Of a stretch of 64,000 bases of DNA, positions 34,583 through 46,353 are shown piece by piece (within the stretch, counting starts at the first letter, position 1; every line of letters starts with the position of its first letter). This DNA is from Nymphalis io (lineage: Eukaryota > Arthropoda > Insecta > Lepidoptera > Nymphalidae), in NCBI RefSeq assembly GCF_905147045.1, contig NC_065897.1:9811001-9875000 (forward strand), written 5' to 3'. The position numbers were made by a program, and so were the translations under genes. The notes below the pieces were generated by a model. That model was given only the letters and a program-made list of their open reading frames with translations, was not told the DNA's origin and searched no databases.

Positions 34583-35184
34583 TCTGGGGTCGGAACGGTC
34601 TGGGGGTCCTGGTCTCCTCGGTAAGTCGTAAATACGTGTAATGACGTAGGTACGTCATGAGATGAATTTGACTTTAACCAAATCAATGAACTTTATATAA
34701 ATATGTAATCATTGCTTATTTTTACAGTGTGAGATAAGTAGAGACTTAGATTTTAGACAATATTCATCATTTTTGTATTATGTTAATAAATTGTTTATTA
34801 ATTATATTAATAGCATACAAAGGTGGAATGCAAATATATGAAGAGGAATGGAAATATACTTAAAACTGATATTTATGAATAAAAACTATTTATATTGATT
34901 TGATTAAATATGCATTGTTTCAACGTTATTGTAACTTAGAGGACGAAGCCGTATTCATGGAAACTGTCTGAATATTAACATAGGAGCAAAGTTAGAGGGT
35001 TAGTTTTGAAATCAAGAACGTGAACACTCTGTATAATAATACAATGGGTTACTCGCGTATTCGTTCGCTTGCATTTTATATAAAATATGCATACATCACG
35101 TTCCTGTCCACGAACTATATATCCATGCTAAAATCATATTGAACCATAATTCTGTTGTTATATGATTAACATACCGTTTTTTAT
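34583..35184. other. Spacer with a CRE-like palindrome
   Basis: ATGACGTAGGTACGTCAT at 34641-34658 is a perfect palindrome with 8-bp arms and a GG centre. It lies in a GC-richer patch just beside a SINE. The rest is AT-rich with no gene. Confidence 0.35.
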
Positions 35185-35370
35185 GTATTTGTTTGTTTGA
35201 ACGTGCTAATTACGAAATTTAACAATCCGATTTGAAAAAATATTTTTTCTTAAGAATGCCCATTTATTAAGAAATGTAATATATACAGGTAAATAGACTA
35301 TAAAATACAAATAACATACGGGGTTAGAGTAGTAACGCTTAACACGAGTGAAACCGCACGGTGCAGCTAG
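35185..35370 (+). mobile_element. Helitron-like element with 3' CTAG end
   Basis: TTTGTTTGTTTGAACGTGC, then AATCCGATTTGAAAAAAT and GCCCATTTATTAAGAAATG, then AGTGAAACCGCACGGTGCAG and CTAG followed by T. The CCG-rich end with a small hairpin (ACCG-CA-CGGT) just before CTAG and a T flank is the usual 3' end of non-autonomous Helitrons. No coding sequence. The 5' end is not fixed. Confidence 0.65.
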
Positions 35371-35606
35371 TTAATAATAATAGTAGGTATAAGTAGATAG
35401 GTATTAAGCAGAGGAATGTTCGAATTACCTTGCACATATGTGATCAGATGGTATAGACAGGGATCCACTTCCGATGCTCAAAGATAAATACGAACTACAA
35501 CTCACACGACAGATAATTTTGTATTATGTTGACATTGCGAGATACTATTTGTCACTGAATTTATAAATTAATTAATGGTTTAAAAGTGTTCTATAAATAT
35601 ATTATG
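35371..35606. other. Short spacer
   Basis: AT-rich, nothing recognised. Confidence 0.3.
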
Positions 35607-35896
35607 TATATGCATTCTTCTTCTTCTTCGAGTGCCACTAAGACTAGCGAAGGTTGGCAGTCAGCTTTAAATACTCCTTCTTGTTCTTTGCGAGGCGAAA
35701 GAGTTCGGCAGCACTCCCGATTCCCGTCCATTCACGGATGTTGCACAGCCAAGACTTTTTTCTGCGCCCAACAGTTCTCCTTCCGGCAACTTTTCCCATC
35801 ATAATCAGTTGCAAAAGTTCATATCTTTCATGCCTAAGCACGTGTCCGAGATATGCAACTTTTTTCTTCTTGACAGTCTCCAACATATATATGCAT
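35607..35896 (-). mobile_element. 5'-truncated LINE with 9-bp target duplication
   Basis: The minus strand encodes about 80 residues of a LINE ORF2 tail: KKVAYLGHVLRHERYELL, LIMMGKVAGRR, RKKSWLCNIREWTG and AAELFRLAKNKKEYL, ending ANLR-stop. After the stop a GGCACTCGAAGAAGAAGAAG microsatellite closes the element. TATATGCAT is present at 35607-35615 and 35888-35896 as a direct repeat, so the insert is 35616-35887. The apparent start codon at 35884-35886 sits at the 5' truncation point and is not a real start. The reverse transcriptase and endonuclease regions are absent. The copy has no internal stop before its natural-looking end and is probably recent. The clade is not certain. Confidence 0.85.
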
Positions 35897-38179
35897 AATT
35901 TTTTTCTAATATATGTACATAGGTAATGAATTTTTATTTTTATTTATTATAAAATGAAGTGATTGAATATTATTCAAAATATACTGTGATAAATATATAT
36001 TAAATATTTTCTTTTTTAAGTAGCAATTTACAATGATCACTTATAAATATAATTAAATTCGTCGTGTAATATTTTTTGTTTATATTCAATATCGTAGACC
36101 CATAGTAATATCGTGAGTCCTTTATCGTGAACCTCGAAATCTCTCAATAAAGCGCGGAGACGATCCCATACAGCCGGCGGCCACAAGTTTCCAATAAGTA
36201 ATTAAAATCCCGAGACGGGAGATTACGTCCTCCTATCACAAAAGGCGACTATTTGCTCCGTACGCCTTGCTGGAGCACTTCAAATCTCCTCAGATTTCCT
36301 GTTCTCCTTGTAATTGTTAAAAGGAAATGTAGACATTTTCACGACGTTTGTCTTAAACTATTATATTAAGTTTAATCAAGTTAAAATTAATTTTGAATAA
36401 AATACACGATATGTTAGCTTAGAAAAATCAATAAGGATATTATTATCGACATGTGCCTGGGGCTGATGGTCACAAACATCTTTGAAAATAATTAAATTAA
36501 TAAATCAGACGTTCAAGGTTCTGTTTTAGAACGTAGTTGTGAAAAGTGTTGTGTAAAGAACTGTACTAACAATAAGTATTTTGCTCATGGTTTTAGATGT
36601 GTCTATTCGATTCAAAGGACTTTATGAGAACGAAAAAAATAATAAAAGGATAATTGACGCCATTTTTTGACAAAATCAACAATATAATAAATCAAGAAGA
36701 AATATTATTGCCAAAATGTGCGGATTAGAATGACTGTACAAAGTGACAAATTAGATTGAAAATACTACCAGCATTCAGTACTTTTGTTTAAATACTTGGT
36801 ACCTGGTAGTAATTTACAAAAAAAAAAAAAATAGCCGATCATTCTGACGTCGACATGACCGACCATTTATAATTTCCGCACAAAGCCATCGCATTAGTAC
36901 CTATTTGGTACCTAAGCATACATTTTTATCAGATCACTAACTCAAAAATATAATATAAATTTTTATAGTTATTCTGATGCACGCAAAATGTTTATCATAT
37001 CAGAATTTATTTTGAAAAATATAAACATAACCTTAAATAAAGTAAATTTATTTTATTGCCCACATGAAACAAAATTACCAGTTTCAGTATTGTAAAATAT
37101 TGTCGTTTGAAAGCGAAATCGTACCGATACGATTTTAATAGTCATAAATTATTCACCCACAGCCAGGGGAAAGGATTACAAGAGATAACGTCATAAAAAC
37201 GCGAAAAATAAGAGCGACAATGTTTATTCAGCGTTGTTTAGACCATTTTTATGAAGAACAGTGCAAATAGCCAAGCACAAACATTAATCTGCTTTGAACA
37301 ACAGAAGATGTAAAGGGACTGCTCAAAGTCAATATTTTCTTAGGGGACAAAACTCCGTTGGTAGCTCTCGATGCCAATTAGAGCGTGATTTAATTTTTGT
37401 GTAAACTTAATTTGTGTAATTCAGTATTCGGTAGTAAAGTAATGAAAGATCTATCTGATTTTAATTAATTGATATAACGTTCGAGGACTGCTTAGGAAAC
37501 TGTTGTGTATCTTTTAGTATATGTATATTGTATGTTTATCAAGTGGGCTCGTGTTTTAAATAATGTGGAATGTGTGCTGAAGAATATTATAAAACTATTA
37601 TTTTTTTATGATTATACGTAAGAAGATAATTTATTACTTTAAGGCTGTTAAAATAATAATCAAATTCCCTATGTTAACGTTTCTTCTGAGATCTGATTTG
37701 TAGTAGTGAAGTATTGCTTTTCGAACTGACGGTAAGGCAGATTTTTGTAAATATTTAATAAAAAAAATTACTTCTATTTAGTGTTTATTTAGAAATAATA
37801 TTGTCTTTGTTTGTAATGTGTTTGTCGAAATTCGCTCATTGGATAACTATATTTTCATTCATTTTTCATGCAATTAAAACGTTCTACGTATTATATAGAT
37901 ATTTGACGAAAATTGTACTTAAGTAATACAAAGGTTATACTAAAATTATTTTAAAAATACCTTTTAGAAAAGTCAATCAACTAAAGAATTATTTTTTCTT
38001 TTTAGAATCAAGTTAGTTTTTGAGGGGCGATCTTAAGCGAGTAATAAAAATCTAAATTAAAAAATGTTTTTACACTTTAATTTTGAATCGTCAATTAAAA
38101 AGATTAAATCACGTATTCACACTGTATTTTTAACCCATCAAATTTAATACATGAACTATATACCATAACATATCTATCT
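35897..38179. other. Single-copy DNA with a GC-richer island
   Basis: 36090-36320 (CAATAAAGCGCGGAGACG, CAGCCGGCGGCCACAAG, CCCGAGACGGGAG) is non-repetitive and GC-richer, a candidate regulatory island. 37116-37135 is a small perfect hairpin (AAATCGTA / TACGATTT, 4-nt loop). An A-run lies at about 36820. No gene recognised. Confidence 0.35.
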
Positions 38180-38300
38180 AAAATCATAACCGCGAGAGAA
38201 AATTGTTTGCTGGTTTTGCTTTTACATCTTAACAGCTTAACCGATTATAGTGAAATTTTACGGTAACTATTTATCTTATATCTATCGTGAAAATCAACGA
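38180..38300 (+). mobile_element. Possible Helitron 5'-region fragment
   Basis: TTTGCTGGTTTTGCTTTTAC, ATCTTAACAGCTTAACCG and ATTATAGTGAAATTTTA resemble the internal start of non-autonomous lepidopteran Helitrons and parallel 55.95-56.03 kb. No defined ends. Confidence 0.35.
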
Positions 38301-39094
38301 ACTCAAGCTCCACATTTTATCATCAAATTTCAATGGAAATATATTAATTTCATATTTAATCATTCTGTATAAAAAAACATCTTAAATTCATTGCAATAAC
38401 AATGATGATAACAACATTTAATTATAAACATCAAAATAAATCACTTAACCCCTTAGAAACGCGCTTGATTTAATTTAAGCAATAAAACAATCGATGCGTG
38501 TCTTATTAAATTCTCTTAAGTTTAAAATGTTCACTATAATTTAGTAGTCGTTCATGATTTATTGCGACTGTTAGGGTATTCAGTGACTGAGCAGTTTTAG
38601 TTATGGAGAAAACTCCTTCATTGATTATGTATACAGGATGTTCAGACAACGGCAGGACTGTGACAAAATAAAATATAAATGATACAGTTGCGGTTTCGTC
38701 TGCATAATCTATCAATTTGATAACATTTTTTACCAATTAATAAAAATAATTTACAAAATCGATTAAGCGGTATATATCGTATGTTCTCAAGCGATATGCG
38801 AGGTGACGTAATACATATTATATAGTACATAAACTCTCACTCGTACATAAACACACACATACGTTTTGTCATCTTCTCTTGTCTCTTGTTATTCTACATT
38901 CTCTTATACTTCTGATTTTCTATAGAAGTATAAGTGATATTAAATTTTAGATACATTACTTAGAAACGCATGAAATATATATGCCTTAGGGTGTAGCTTA
39001 TATTCTTGGTGCAACATAACAACTCGTCACCTCTCAAAAAAATTATTACACATTAAAAAACTATATGACTGTTCGGTAAGTATTAATTTCGTAT
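38301..39094. other. AT-rich spacer
   Basis: No gene or repeat recognised. The minus-strand frames at 38506-38830 have no recognisable domain. Confidence 0.3.
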
Positions 39095-39430
39095 ATATAT
39101 TGAAAGAGCCGAGATGGCCCAGTGGTAAGAACATGTGAATCTTAACCGATGATCGTGGGTTCAAACCCGGGCAAGCACCACTGAATTTTCATGTGCTGAA
39201 TTTGTGTTTATAATTCATCTCGTGCTTTACGGTGAAGGAAAACATCGTGAGGAAACCTGCATGTGTCTAATTTCACTGAAATTCTGCCACATGTGTATTC
39301 CACCAACCCGCATTGGAGCAGCGTGGTGGAATAAGCTCCAAACCTTCTCTTCAAAAAGAGGAGAGGAGGCCTTTAGCCCAGCAGTGGGACATTCACAGGC
39401 TGTTACGTTACGTTTACGATATATTGAAAG
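39095..39430 (+). mobile_element. Family B SINE, intact reference copy
   Basis: Body 39107-39418, flanked by a perfect 12-bp target duplication ATATATTGAAAG at 39095-39106 and 39419-39430. In order: A-box region AGCCGAGATGGCCCAGTGG, B box GGGTTCAAACCCGGGC, the B body (CATCTCGTGC, GGAAAACATCGTGAGG, CTGCCACATGTG, GGAGCAGCGTGGTGG), GCCCAGCAGTGGGACATTC, and the tail CTGTTACGTTACGTTTACG. All landmark blocks are present, so it serves as the reference for other copies. Non-coding; it would be Pol III transcribed and mobilised by a partner LINE. The plus and minus frames here are artefacts. Confidence 0.95.
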
Positions 39431-40435
39431 GTTATCTTCAAATAGATATATAAAAAATATGTATATTATAAAGTATAAATGATTGGAAATCTTTAAGTAC
39501 TGTAACCGTAAAGGGTAATCGAAATATATCAAATTTAATCTTCTAAAATAATATTAATATGAAAACTAAATTCATAAATTCGTTTTCTTAACAAAGAAAT
39601 CCATGCAAATTGAATTTTATAATACAAGGGGTAATAGAATCTTTCTATTTCGATTAAATCGAGACTATCGTCTGTTAAAGTTAAAGATGATTTCAATTTT
39701 GTAAATCAAGAATAATATCTATGCCATGAAGAACGTGGCTTAACGTATTTGTTAAAATTTGTTTATTTACATAAAAAAAAATGTGAGTGTGAGTGCCAAG
39801 GTACTTAGGAGAATGTAAGCATGTGTGCTCCTGTACCGATCTCACGCACACATTAACGCACTTACAATAACAAATCTTACGCTGACGTCACTGACGCTAA
39901 AAATTTTACGCTGACGCTCGAACTCTCAGTTATCGTGTAACGAGTGCTAACATGCTTAAAAACCAATAGAAAACAACACTAGCCAAGCCACTATAACTAT
40001 TACAAATTCATACTCGTATGATATAAAACGTCAAATCCGTTTATAACGAAAAAAACATTATTCTAAATTCAAAAATGTTAAAATTTAAGTTCGATTCCAT
40101 CGAAAAAAAAAATGAAAAAGACAACGATTCTATTATTACAGAATAAAATACATAAGTCATTTGATTATTTCAGCCGCAGCCTGTACATTAGCGATTCAGC
40201 TTTACCTTCGAGACTGGAGGAGATTAGAGAAAGTTAGAATTTAAATTAATTTAGCGGATTATTAATTTTGAGTAATGAACTTGAATCTTGGTCTGAATGA
40301 GCAATTTCGTTATAGGAGTTGTGCGTCAATGAATTTTATTTACAGCGAAAGATTATGCAAATGTAATTGTTTTAACTAGAGATTTTATAATTATAAACTT
40401 TAACATTTTATCTCATTATGGTTAAATGAAACGTA
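39431..40435. other. AT-rich spacer with a local TGACG cluster
   Basis: 39876-39918 contains two TTACGCTGACG copies and a TGACGTCA palindrome at 39883-39890. A simple GAGTGTGAGTG patch lies at about 39785. No gene recognised. Confidence 0.35.
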
Positions 40436-41007
40436 AGGTGAAGTAAATTAGCCTATATCCCACTGCTGGACTAGGCCTTCCTCTTTTTTGAGGTCTACGT
40501 TGCTCCAATGCGGTTTTGTGGAATATACACATGCGGCAGATTTTCATCCGACACATGCAGGTTTGCTTACGATGTGTGTCTTCTCTATCGAGCACGAGAT
40601 GATATTTAAACACAAATGAAGTAAATAATAAATAGTACAGCGTTGCTTGCATGTGTTTGAAACTTTTTTAATGGTGGTAGAGCTTTGTGCAAACTCGTCT
40701 GGGTAGGTACCACACACTCATCAGATATTCTATTGCAAAACAGCAATACTCGGTATTTTTGTGTTTCGGTTTAAAGGGTGAGTGAGCCAGTGTAATTACA
40801 GGCACAAGGGACATAACATCTTAGTTTCCAAGGTTGATGGCGCATTGGCGATGTAAGCGATGGTTAACATTTCTTACAATGCCAATGTCTATGGTGGTTG
40901 GTGACCACTTACTATCAGGTGGCCCATAAACTCGTCCGCCTTCCTACTCTTTAAAAAAAACGGAATTTCCGATTAACATTCACGTATTCTAACATCTTGG
41001 CTCACAA
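40436..41007 (-). mobile_element. Family B SINE split by a family A insertion
   Basis: 40436-40667 is a diverged minus-strand B element from its 3' end (ATCCCACTGCTGGACTAGG) to the decayed CTTGC-GTGTTTGAA of the B box. 40962-41007 carries what should come next: a decayed CGATTAACATTCACG, TATTCTAACA, then ATCTTGGCTC of the tRNA-like head. A complete A element lies between. Internal changes in B (its middle is shortened) suggest B was already old when A arrived. Confidence 0.78.
40672..40961 (+). mobile_element. Family A repeat, full length, nested in B
   Basis: Starts ATGGTGGTAGAGCTTTGTGC and ends CGCCTTCCTACTCTTTAAAAAAAA, keeping all A landmarks. Its host is the B SINE at 40.44-41.01 kb. No unambiguous target duplication can be read because the host is decayed. 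Confidence 0.88.
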
Positions 41008-41695
41008 CTGTATCGATTCATTCGCTTAAAATTTCTAATTAACATGTACTTTAATTAGAAAAATTTATATTAACACTATAGTGGATAAAATATCTCATTA
41101 AAATTAATTGTAATACAAAATACTTTTTATTTTACTTCAATAAACATACACATAGATTATTGCCGGGCAATCTTAATGTATAGGAAACAAATGGAAAAAA
41201 GAAAGCTAGGGTATGTCATAAATAAATAAAGGTAAAACAACTTGAAAATAAATTAATGACAGATAAACATACATATATGTATATAATTAGATGCAATGCA
41301 CTGAGAACCTCCTTAGTCCCTTAGATAGGTTATTAAACCTATCGGAATAATTGTGACAACATATGTATGCCGGAATAGTTGCTATCTAAACTCTTCAACT
41401 GAATCTATGTAAAATATGTGTGCTCCTTCAATTAAAGGAGATCACAGTAAGCACATAAATAATGACTAAACAGAAATTAAAAAAATTATAAATGAATGTT
41501 ACGTAGTGGTACACAATAAAACATAGGAACTATAAAAAAGGTAAACAATGGTTAAACTAAGGCTAAATTGTGCAAATGTGAGTTAAGTGTTATATAAAAA
41601 TAATTATAAAAATTAAAATTAAAATAATGAGTAATAATAAAACTTAAAAATAAAAAATAAAACCTTTAAGCAAAATAAAAAAAACAAAACATTAT
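41008..41695. other. AT-rich, A-rich spacer
   Basis: Very A-rich from about 41560 to 41690 (AAAATTAAAATTAAAATAAT). It may be the inverted 3' region of an old LINE, but no coding remnant is visible. CTTAGATAGG-TTATTAAACCTATC near 41332-41344 is a small inverted repeat. Confidence 0.3.
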
Positions 41696-41830
41696 GTTTT
41701 CTAATGCAGATTGGCGGATACATAATTATGTCGCAGATTTCCATTAAATGATAATTCAGTTGTACTTACTCAGGATTGAACCCGCAATCTTCGATTAAAA
41801 TCTCTAGGCGATTTCGTTTCTAATCCGTTA
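41696..41830 (-). mobile_element. Family B SINE, degraded head half
   Basis: TGCAGATTGGCGGATACAT and TGATAATTCAGTTGTACTTA are followed by CAGGATTGAACCCGCAATC and TTCGATTAAAATCTC. These correspond to the B body and tRNA-like head in reverse orientation. Confidence 0.55.
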
Positions 41831-42660
41831 ATTAATGTGATCTTGAAATCTATTTATAAATGTATTATAACAAACAACAATTTGATAAGCTGATACAAAT
41901 CTTAAATGTTTTTCGCAGGCAATTCCTTGCAGAGTGAGAAATTTCGTCAATTCCTTAATTTCCTGAGTCGCGGACGGATTAAGCCTCAAATCGTTCCTTA
42001 CCGAGATATAAATCTTTTAACACTCGTACCCGGCTTTCGGAGATCTTTCTGAGCCGCGCTAACTCCTAGAACTGCAATTAGCTTGCTTCGGGAACTCCGT
42101 AATCTTGAATAAAGCAGCAAACGAGGTGCGATTTAAATAAGCAAGCAGATTCCACGATTTGAAACTTGTTTCACTAATTTTAGTTACTTTCTTGCTCGAG
42201 AAATTGAATACGAGACGAAATTACATAGTTGATATTTAATTTTTATGTTAAGTAAATCCTAGTGTAGTTGGCGTTTTATTCGTGTGATATTGAATTTATT
42301 TCTCATTTAAAAATCGAATGTCATTTATTTCTATTTTTATTATTTGACAATATATATTGTATATATATAGTTAGAAAAATCCATACAAGAGCGTTGTTAA
42401 AAAAATAGTCGCGCAAATTTAAAACCGCCATTGGACAATGGACAGAAATGTGAAGTAATTAATTCATTATTGGTGCGACTTGTGATTTATTGAATGTGTT
42501 CAAATGAGCTCGTATTTTTAAAAATAATTGAGTAAGATATTTACATCAATTTGAATAATTTGGTGTTCTATTTTTAAAAAGAGCGAAGCGAAATGTTTTT
42601 ATTAAATCAGTTTGACTTCTGAATGTTCTGTAATCGATATATTTTTTTTAATATTTATAA
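41831..42660. other. Single-copy DNA with a GC-richer island
   Basis: 41985-42150 (CTCGTACCCGGCTTTCGGAG, TGAGCCGCGCTAACTCC) is non-repetitive and GC-richer, a candidate regulatory element. The rest is AT-rich, with no gene. Confidence 0.3.
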
Positions 42661-42758
42661 ACAGTAACAGTGAAAATTTTTCAGTGCTGGGCCAAGCCAT
42701 TTTCTTGAGTGAACGTTTGGAATTTTTTATACCACGGTGATCCAATGCGGGTTACAGT
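42661..42758 (-). mobile_element. Family B SINE 3' fragment, degraded
   Basis: ACAGTAACAG tail, CAGTGCTGGGCCAAGCC, a GAGTGAACGTTTGGAATT remnant and ATCCAATGCGGGTTAC follow the B order in reverse. Confidence 0.55.
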
Positions 42759-43114
42759 TTTAGCATATTTTATTTAAAAAAAAAGTTCCTCTGTTACATA
42801 TTTCACCGCCTCAAATACTTAAACAATTGAGACTTCACTTTTGATTAAAAAAAATGCACTTGTTAATTAAAATATTCCCGTTTTAAATTCACTATAATTA
42901 AAATGCTAACAAAATGTTTGAAAGCACACTTACAAGGTGGGGACGCGGAAAGTGTGCACCAAGGTCGGTAAACGATTGCTAGAACCACAATTATTATTCA
43001 AACGTAATTAAAAATAGTTATAAAACAAAATTGGATATAAATCTAGACTGTGAACAATTGCACTTTTTTCATATAGATTTGTTTTTTTTAATTGATAAAA
43101 TACTACCTTATGTC

Positions 43115-43262
43115 TCAGGGAACTACTAATATTTTTATTATATTAAGCGTAAACGTTGTGTTAGGAGTGAGAACAAGAATAGCTCCTTGAGTGAGGGTCG
43201 AACCAGCGACTATTGCAACGTTACAAACCGGTAAGCTGTTGCGCTATTGAATCTTTAATTTG
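43115..43262 (+). mobile_element. Helitron-related repeat with tRNA-like motif
   Basis: GGAACTACTAATATTT, then GGGTCGAACCAGCGAC, GGTAAGCTGTTGCGCTATTG and AATCTTTAATTT parallel 52.04-52.20 kb, where the same order ends in CTAG-T. Here the end is less clear. Confidence 0.45.
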
Positions 43263-43304
43263 TTTCAATATAACGCGCCAAATATACTCTATATATGTAA
43301 AGGG

Positions 43305-43597
43305 CTGGTGGTAGGGCTTTGTGCAAGCTCCTCTGGGTAGGTACCACCCACTCATCAGATATTCTACCGCAAATCAGCAATACTTGATATTGTTGTGTTC
43401 CGGTTTGAAGGGTGAGTGAGCCAGTGTAATTATAGGCACAAGGGACATAAAATCTTAGTTCCCAAGTTTGGTGGCGTATTGGGTATGTAAGCGATGGTTG
43501 ACATTTCTTACAATGCCAAAGTCTAAGGGCGTTTGGTGACCACTTACCATCAGGTGACCCATATGCTCGTCCGCCTTCCTATTCTATAAAAAAAAAA
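43305..43597 (+). mobile_element. Family A repeat, full length
   Basis: Starts CTGGTGGTAGGGCTTTGTGC and ends TTCCTATTCTATAAAAAAAA. Very close to the copies at 0.02 and 45.6 kb; all three share CTAAGGGCGTTTGGTGACC where 11.5 kb has CTATGGGCGTTGGTG. This points to a common subfamily. Confidence 0.92.
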
Positions 43598-45630
43598 GTA
43601 TTAATGAGCACAAAGCAATAATGTCAAATTGTTTGAAGACGCCAATATTGAAAGCTTTATAAAAGCGTTAACATTCGTGTCCTACTTTAATATATAATTT
43701 AGTTTTTATGACGCATTGTCCCTAATTTTTTAACGTATATTATAATTACTAGTTTCCGATTAATAATAACCTTATAAAAATATTTTGTTAACAAACAGTT
43801 GATAAAATGTTACTGAAATGTTTCGTCTCCGTATATTCTTATATACATACACAGTTAAAACTGCTATATAAAACAGTTATTAAATCTTGACAGACGGTGT
43901 AGCGTCTGGTAAAATATCGCGAATTTTGCATCCGATGCTTAGTACTTTTCCATTAGTATTCGAATTTTGTTTGCAATTTCCCTTTCTGAATATATGTCTG
44001 AATTTTGTTCTTTTAGTTGAAAACACATGGACTAGCAGATGGAATGAGAAAGCTTCGAAGGTTGCTCGGGTTCTTTACATTTCAAAATGAATTATTTCTA
44101 GATGAACTCGTATGTATTTATAATATTTATTTATTTGATAAATAACATTAATTTAAAAAATACTTCTTTTGTAGCAAATCGATCTAACACGGATCTTTGT
44201 GAATCTCTAATATTAAAATTATGTATAAAAAAAAACAAATGCCGATGCAACACGTTGCTCGATCGGCTGGAAGGCAAAGTTGTGTGAAATAGTAATTTTT
44301 TTTATTCACTTTAATAAATTTTTTTTATGTTATCGTATTCACTACGGTTATAACCTTTTAACAGCTTAACTAAAGAGCGAGGTAAAAGGAAAACGAAAAT
44401 ATAATTAAAACCTTAAAGTTACATAAAATTTAATAAGCAAATTTAGCGCAAAAAGTTAAAAAAACAAAATTCATTATACAACACGATAATTTTTAACCTT
44501 ATTTATTATATCAATAAAGGCTGAAATCCTATAACTTACGTTGTTAAAGCGTAGTTCACATTATATACTTGACATATTATATTACGATATATTTACTATA
44601 AACTAAACCATCACATCTGATACACCGTCACGCTTCGTTAGAAACAGCCAAGCCACTAACGTACGCTGATTAGATTCCGCACACGACACACCCGTAAATC
44701 CTAGTCGTTGATGTGATTTACGCTAATTTCATTTCGCGCTCGCTAGTCTAAACGCGCCTTAATCACGCTTAAAGACACCCCGAAATCCGATATAAATTAT
44801 AGACAAACGAATTCGACACATACATTATACATAGCAACTATTTACAATTAATAAATTAAATGATATTCAAAATTTCAAATATAGAATCCATTTTTTGGAT
44901 GAAAATAGTTTTCTCTATCTATCTTTTGAGAATTCATATCATCTATCCACTAGTATACAAGATAATGAAATTCAGCAATGGAATAAAAGGCAATATAAAG
45001 GCGAATTGTACGCCACACACGAATCTGACAGGCAGACAGATTTCGACTTCTTACAAATTTTAATTTTCTAAGATTAAAAAAGAAAAATCGAATGTATCTT
45101 GTAGCCTTATAGACTAATCTATTTAGAGCACTTACAATCTTGAATGAAAAGCAACGCACATTCATCGGCCCCTCTCATACGCTTAGATATAGGTATTAAG
45201 TATACGAGATCATTAGTTTCTTATACAGAATATAATTACCCCGTTGATGTGCCTTTGAAATAGCTAAGAGCCTTTCGTCTGTCGACGGTTGCATTTTGTA
45301 TGAGCTGTAGAATGTTTTAGATTACCTTGCTTTAATTACACTGTAAGTAAACATGGTAAAGCGACGCGCGTATCGCGATTAGTAATTAGGTGCTGTAGCA
45401 GATATAAGCAAGGGAGCTTAGGATGCGGTCATATAACGAAAGATGAGATTTATTGAGGGAAATAAAAAATATATATAAAAATTATTTGTCTGAACTTGAT
45501 TAAATTCACATTTTTATTTACACTTTGTTTAAACAAAAATTTGTCCTATAAATGTTTTTCATATGTTGTGTTTGTAATGTATTTCCTGCATGCAGGGGAA
45601 AGTTTTTTTACATTATAATTTAATATAATT
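43598..45630. other. Single-copy DNA with GC-richer islands
   Basis: 44640-44775 (CTAACGTACGCTGATTAG, ACGACACACCCGTAAATCC) and 45240-45430 (GTCGACGGTTGCATTTTG, AAGCGACGCGCGTATCGCG) are non-repetitive and GC-richer, candidate regulatory elements. The open frames at 43887-45165 have no recognisable domain. Confidence 0.3.
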
Positions 45631-45920
45631 TACTGGTTGTAGGGCTTTGTGCAAGCTCGTCTGGGTGGGTACCACCCACTCATCAGATATTCTACCGCAA
45701 AACAGCAATACTTGATATTGTTGTGTTCCGGTTTGAAGGGTGAGTGAGCCAGTGTAACTACAGGCACAAGGAACATAAAATCTTAGTTCCCAAGGTTGGT
45801 GGCGCATTGGCTATGTAAGCGATGGTTGACATTTCTTATAATGCCAATGTCTAAGGGCGTTTGGTGACCACTTACCATCATATGGCCCATATGATCGTCC
45901 GCCTTTCTATTCTATAAAAA
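45631..45920 (+). mobile_element. Family A repeat, full length
   Basis: From TACTGGTTGTAGGGC to TTTCTATTCTATAAAAA. Same subfamily as 0.02 and 43.3 kb (CTAAGGGCGTTTGG). The minus-strand frame at 45613-45807 is a repeat reading. Confidence 0.92.
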
Positions 45921-45994
45921 ATTAAAAGAAACGTTAATTAAATCATTGTTGCACTACTTATAAACGTAATTTAGCCAGTGATTATTTAAGCAAT

Positions 45995-46302
45995 GCTTAT
46001 TTCAAATGTCAAATCAATAATGACAGAAATATATTACAAAAAGAGATTTATTTGTTGAACCGTTAACGCGACTAGCTACTTATAATCAACAGTTTGCCCA
46101 GTGCGAGGATTTTTAATTACTAATTGTATGAAATGAAAACAGCGCCATCTAGTGTCAATTATCGGAATTCCATATGAATCACAGTTAACTTCAAAGCTAT
46201 TGAATAAGTAAAAAAAGTCGCACCAGGCTCACAGCTTATATTTAGCACTTAGAAGATGCAAAATTAAATTTATTATACATTCTAACTCGCCGCAGAAAAA
46301 GA
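45995..46302. repeat. Low-copy repeats K and G
   Basis: AATGTCAAATCAATAATGAC at about 46005-46030 recurs at 12.25 kb (K). The stretch around AACAGCGCCATCTAGTGTC and AGTTAACTTCAAAGC-AATAAGTAAAAAAAG at 46140-46230 partly matches 6.42-6.56 kb (G). Both resemble non-autonomous DNA transposon relics, but I see no paired terminal repeats that would settle it. Confidence 0.45.
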
Positions 46303-46353
46303 TCGTGAAATGTCAGAAAATGATATGCGATATTGACATAATAATTATAACAT

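Noticed and set aside
39204..39532. Open frames of 92 and 101 residues on both strands
   Set aside because: Both read through the B SINE at 39.1 kb and its flank; they are repeat translations.
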